Source: Holtiella tumoricola (GTDB lineage Bacteria > Bacillota > Clostridia > Lachnospirales > Cellulosilyticaceae). From it: a stretch of DNA of 51,143 bases. The position numbers were made by a program, and so were the translations under genes. The stretch lies in contig NZ_JAQIFT010000044.1 of assembly GCF_027857615.1 (NCBI RefSeq), forward strand, positions 1-51,143. The letters run 5' to 3'. The notes under the pieces were generated by a model. The model searched no databases. It had not been told where the DNA came from and saw only the letters and a list, made by a program, of their open reading frames with translations. Positions 50,743 to 51,143 of this stretch are shown piece by piece (position 1 is the stretch's first letter; every line of letters begins with the position of its first letter).

Positions 50743-50966
50743 TTGCTTATTACAAAAATATAATTTATAATAATTATTAGATAGTAATTATAGTCTTTTT
50801 ATTATCTATTTAACTTCCCCTATATTTTCCTTTAACCTTTATAGGAGAAGTTATCAGTCATTAATAACTTCCCTTAATGGAATACTCCCTTGGTATCTAA
50901 AGATGTTTTTATTTTCAGCCATATAAAGAACAAACATACTCCTACCACCAAGGGGGTATTTTTTTG
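50743..50966 (+). ncRNA. Small RNA candidate 2 of the tandem cluster
   Basis: Promoter TTGCTT-N17-TATAAT (50743-50771). The transcript begins near 50778 with hairpin TAGATAGTAAT / ATTATCTA, then a central region with two exclusive hairpins (AACTTCCCCTATA with TATAGGAGAAGTT, or GAAGTTAT with ATAACTTC), then a 14-bp terminator stem AATACTCCCTTGGT / ACCAAGGGGGTATT with a 52-nt loop and a U-run. The loop contains ACTCCTACC. Predicted length is about 188 nt. Confidence 0.7.
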
Positions 50967-50983
50967 GCCAAAAACATTTTTTA

Positions 50984-51143
50984 TTGCTTATACTAAATTC
51001 TTAATTTATAATAATTGTTAGATAGGACTCCTTTTCTTAATTGATATACATACCTATCTATAAAATATCCCTTGGCTATTAAAAGTAAGAAATCCATCTC
51101 CCATTACTGTGGTTATATTTCTTTGCCAAGGGATATTTTTTTA
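50984..51143 (+). ncRNA. Small RNA candidate 3 of the tandem cluster
   Basis: Promoter TTGCTT-N17-TATAAT (50984-51012), a near copy of that of RNA 2. The transcript begins near 51019 with a perfect hairpin TAGATAGG / CCTATCTA whose 26-nt loop has ACTCCTTTTC, and ends with a perfect 13-bp stem AATATCCCTTGGC / GCCAAGGGATATT, 48-nt loop containing CATCTCCCATT, and seven or more U's at the very window edge. Predicted length is about 124 nt. Confidence 0.7.

Larger units (their letters stand above)
25200..51143. mobile_element. Prophage with contractile tail (late half; right part beyond window)
   Basis: An unbroken minus-strand series of packaging, head, connector, sheath/tube, baseplate, fibre and lysis genes runs from about 48.9 kb to 25.5 kb. 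The head is built from GpA-type terminase, lambda-type portal, S78 protease, capsid and DUF2190 protein; the tail is P2-like. The left end must lie between the host terminator at 25166 and the lysozyme stop at 25508. No full-length integrase, repressor, replication gene or right attachment site is in the window. All structural genes look intact, so the element may be functional. Confidence 0.9.
50508..51143. other. Gene-free right edge holding the tandem small RNA cluster
   Basis: No supported protein gene. Three promoter-hairpin-terminator units on the plus strand fill the region from about 50545 to the edge and may continue past it. Confidence 0.75.

Noticed and set aside
50508..51143. Retron, toxin-antitoxin RNA repeats (ToxI type) or diversity-generating element as explanation of the right-edge repeats
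   Set aside because: No reverse transcriptase or toxin gene is adjacent in the window, units are far longer than ToxI repeats, and each has its own promoter and terminator. DNA past the edge could change this.

Overview
The window is AT-rich, low-GC Gram-positive DNA with strong AGGAGG-type ribosome binding sites, a tryptophan T-box, an ECF vitamin transporter and a MocR regulator. Gene content and style suggest an anaerobic member of the Clostridia, probably Lachnospirales and possibly Cellulosilyticum-like; this is inferred from protein style, not from a search. Nearly all genes are on the minus strand. The window has two parts: host chromosome (about 1-25,170) and the late-gene half of a contractile-tailed prophage (about 25,200-51,143, continuing past the right edge).

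Host part, left to right: a membrane-anchored AraC-type regulator; a vitamin B6 salvage module (ECF S component and pyridoxal kinase, divergent from a PdxR/MocR regulator, with a palindrome between them); a small unknown gene, an HxlR regulator and a membrane-anchored metallophosphoesterase; a MacAB-like efflux set (HlyD-type lipoprotein, FtsX-type permease, ATPase) and a cation diffusion facilitator; a MarR-controlled heterodimeric ABC exporter with matching MarR half-sites before both marR and the exporter genes; an SH3-domain exported protein; a tryptophan ABC transporter (trpXYZ type) behind a T-box whose specifier reads UGG; a cell-wall sugar recycling pair (NamZ-like hydrolase and a BadF-type amino-sugar kinase); and an NrnA-like DHH phosphodiesterase.

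Prophage part, read in transcription order from right to left: a ParM/ParR segregation operon with a three-unit centromere-like repeat; a sigma-like late activator; a 1 kb gene-poor control region; a D12 adenine methylase; a catalytic-domain-only tyrosine recombinase; a GC-rich cos candidate; terS, terL, a gpW-position joining protein, lambda-type portal, HK97-type protease, coiled-coil capsid protein and DUF2190 decoration protein; connectors; sheath and tube; a tail chaperone with a predicted -1 frameshift; tape measure; P2-like X, D, V, U, W, J and I baseplate proteins; a fibre set including a collagen-like protein; holin and GH24 lysozyme. The head looks lambda/Mu/HK97-like and the tail P2-like. 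ParMRC suggests this phage may spend time as a low-copy plasmid. Integrase, repressor and replication genes are not in view.

The most unusual part is the right edge. From 50,545 to 51,143 three consecutive, separately promoted small RNAs lie on the plus strand, against the direction of the phage genes. Each has a 5' hairpin and a Rho-independent terminator whose stem is similar among the three but whose 44-52 nt loop is different and carries a C-rich, anti-Shine-Dalgarno-like stretch. At least one more candidate of the same style (two hairpins with CCCC loops) lies at 48,119-48,196. I do not recognise this family.
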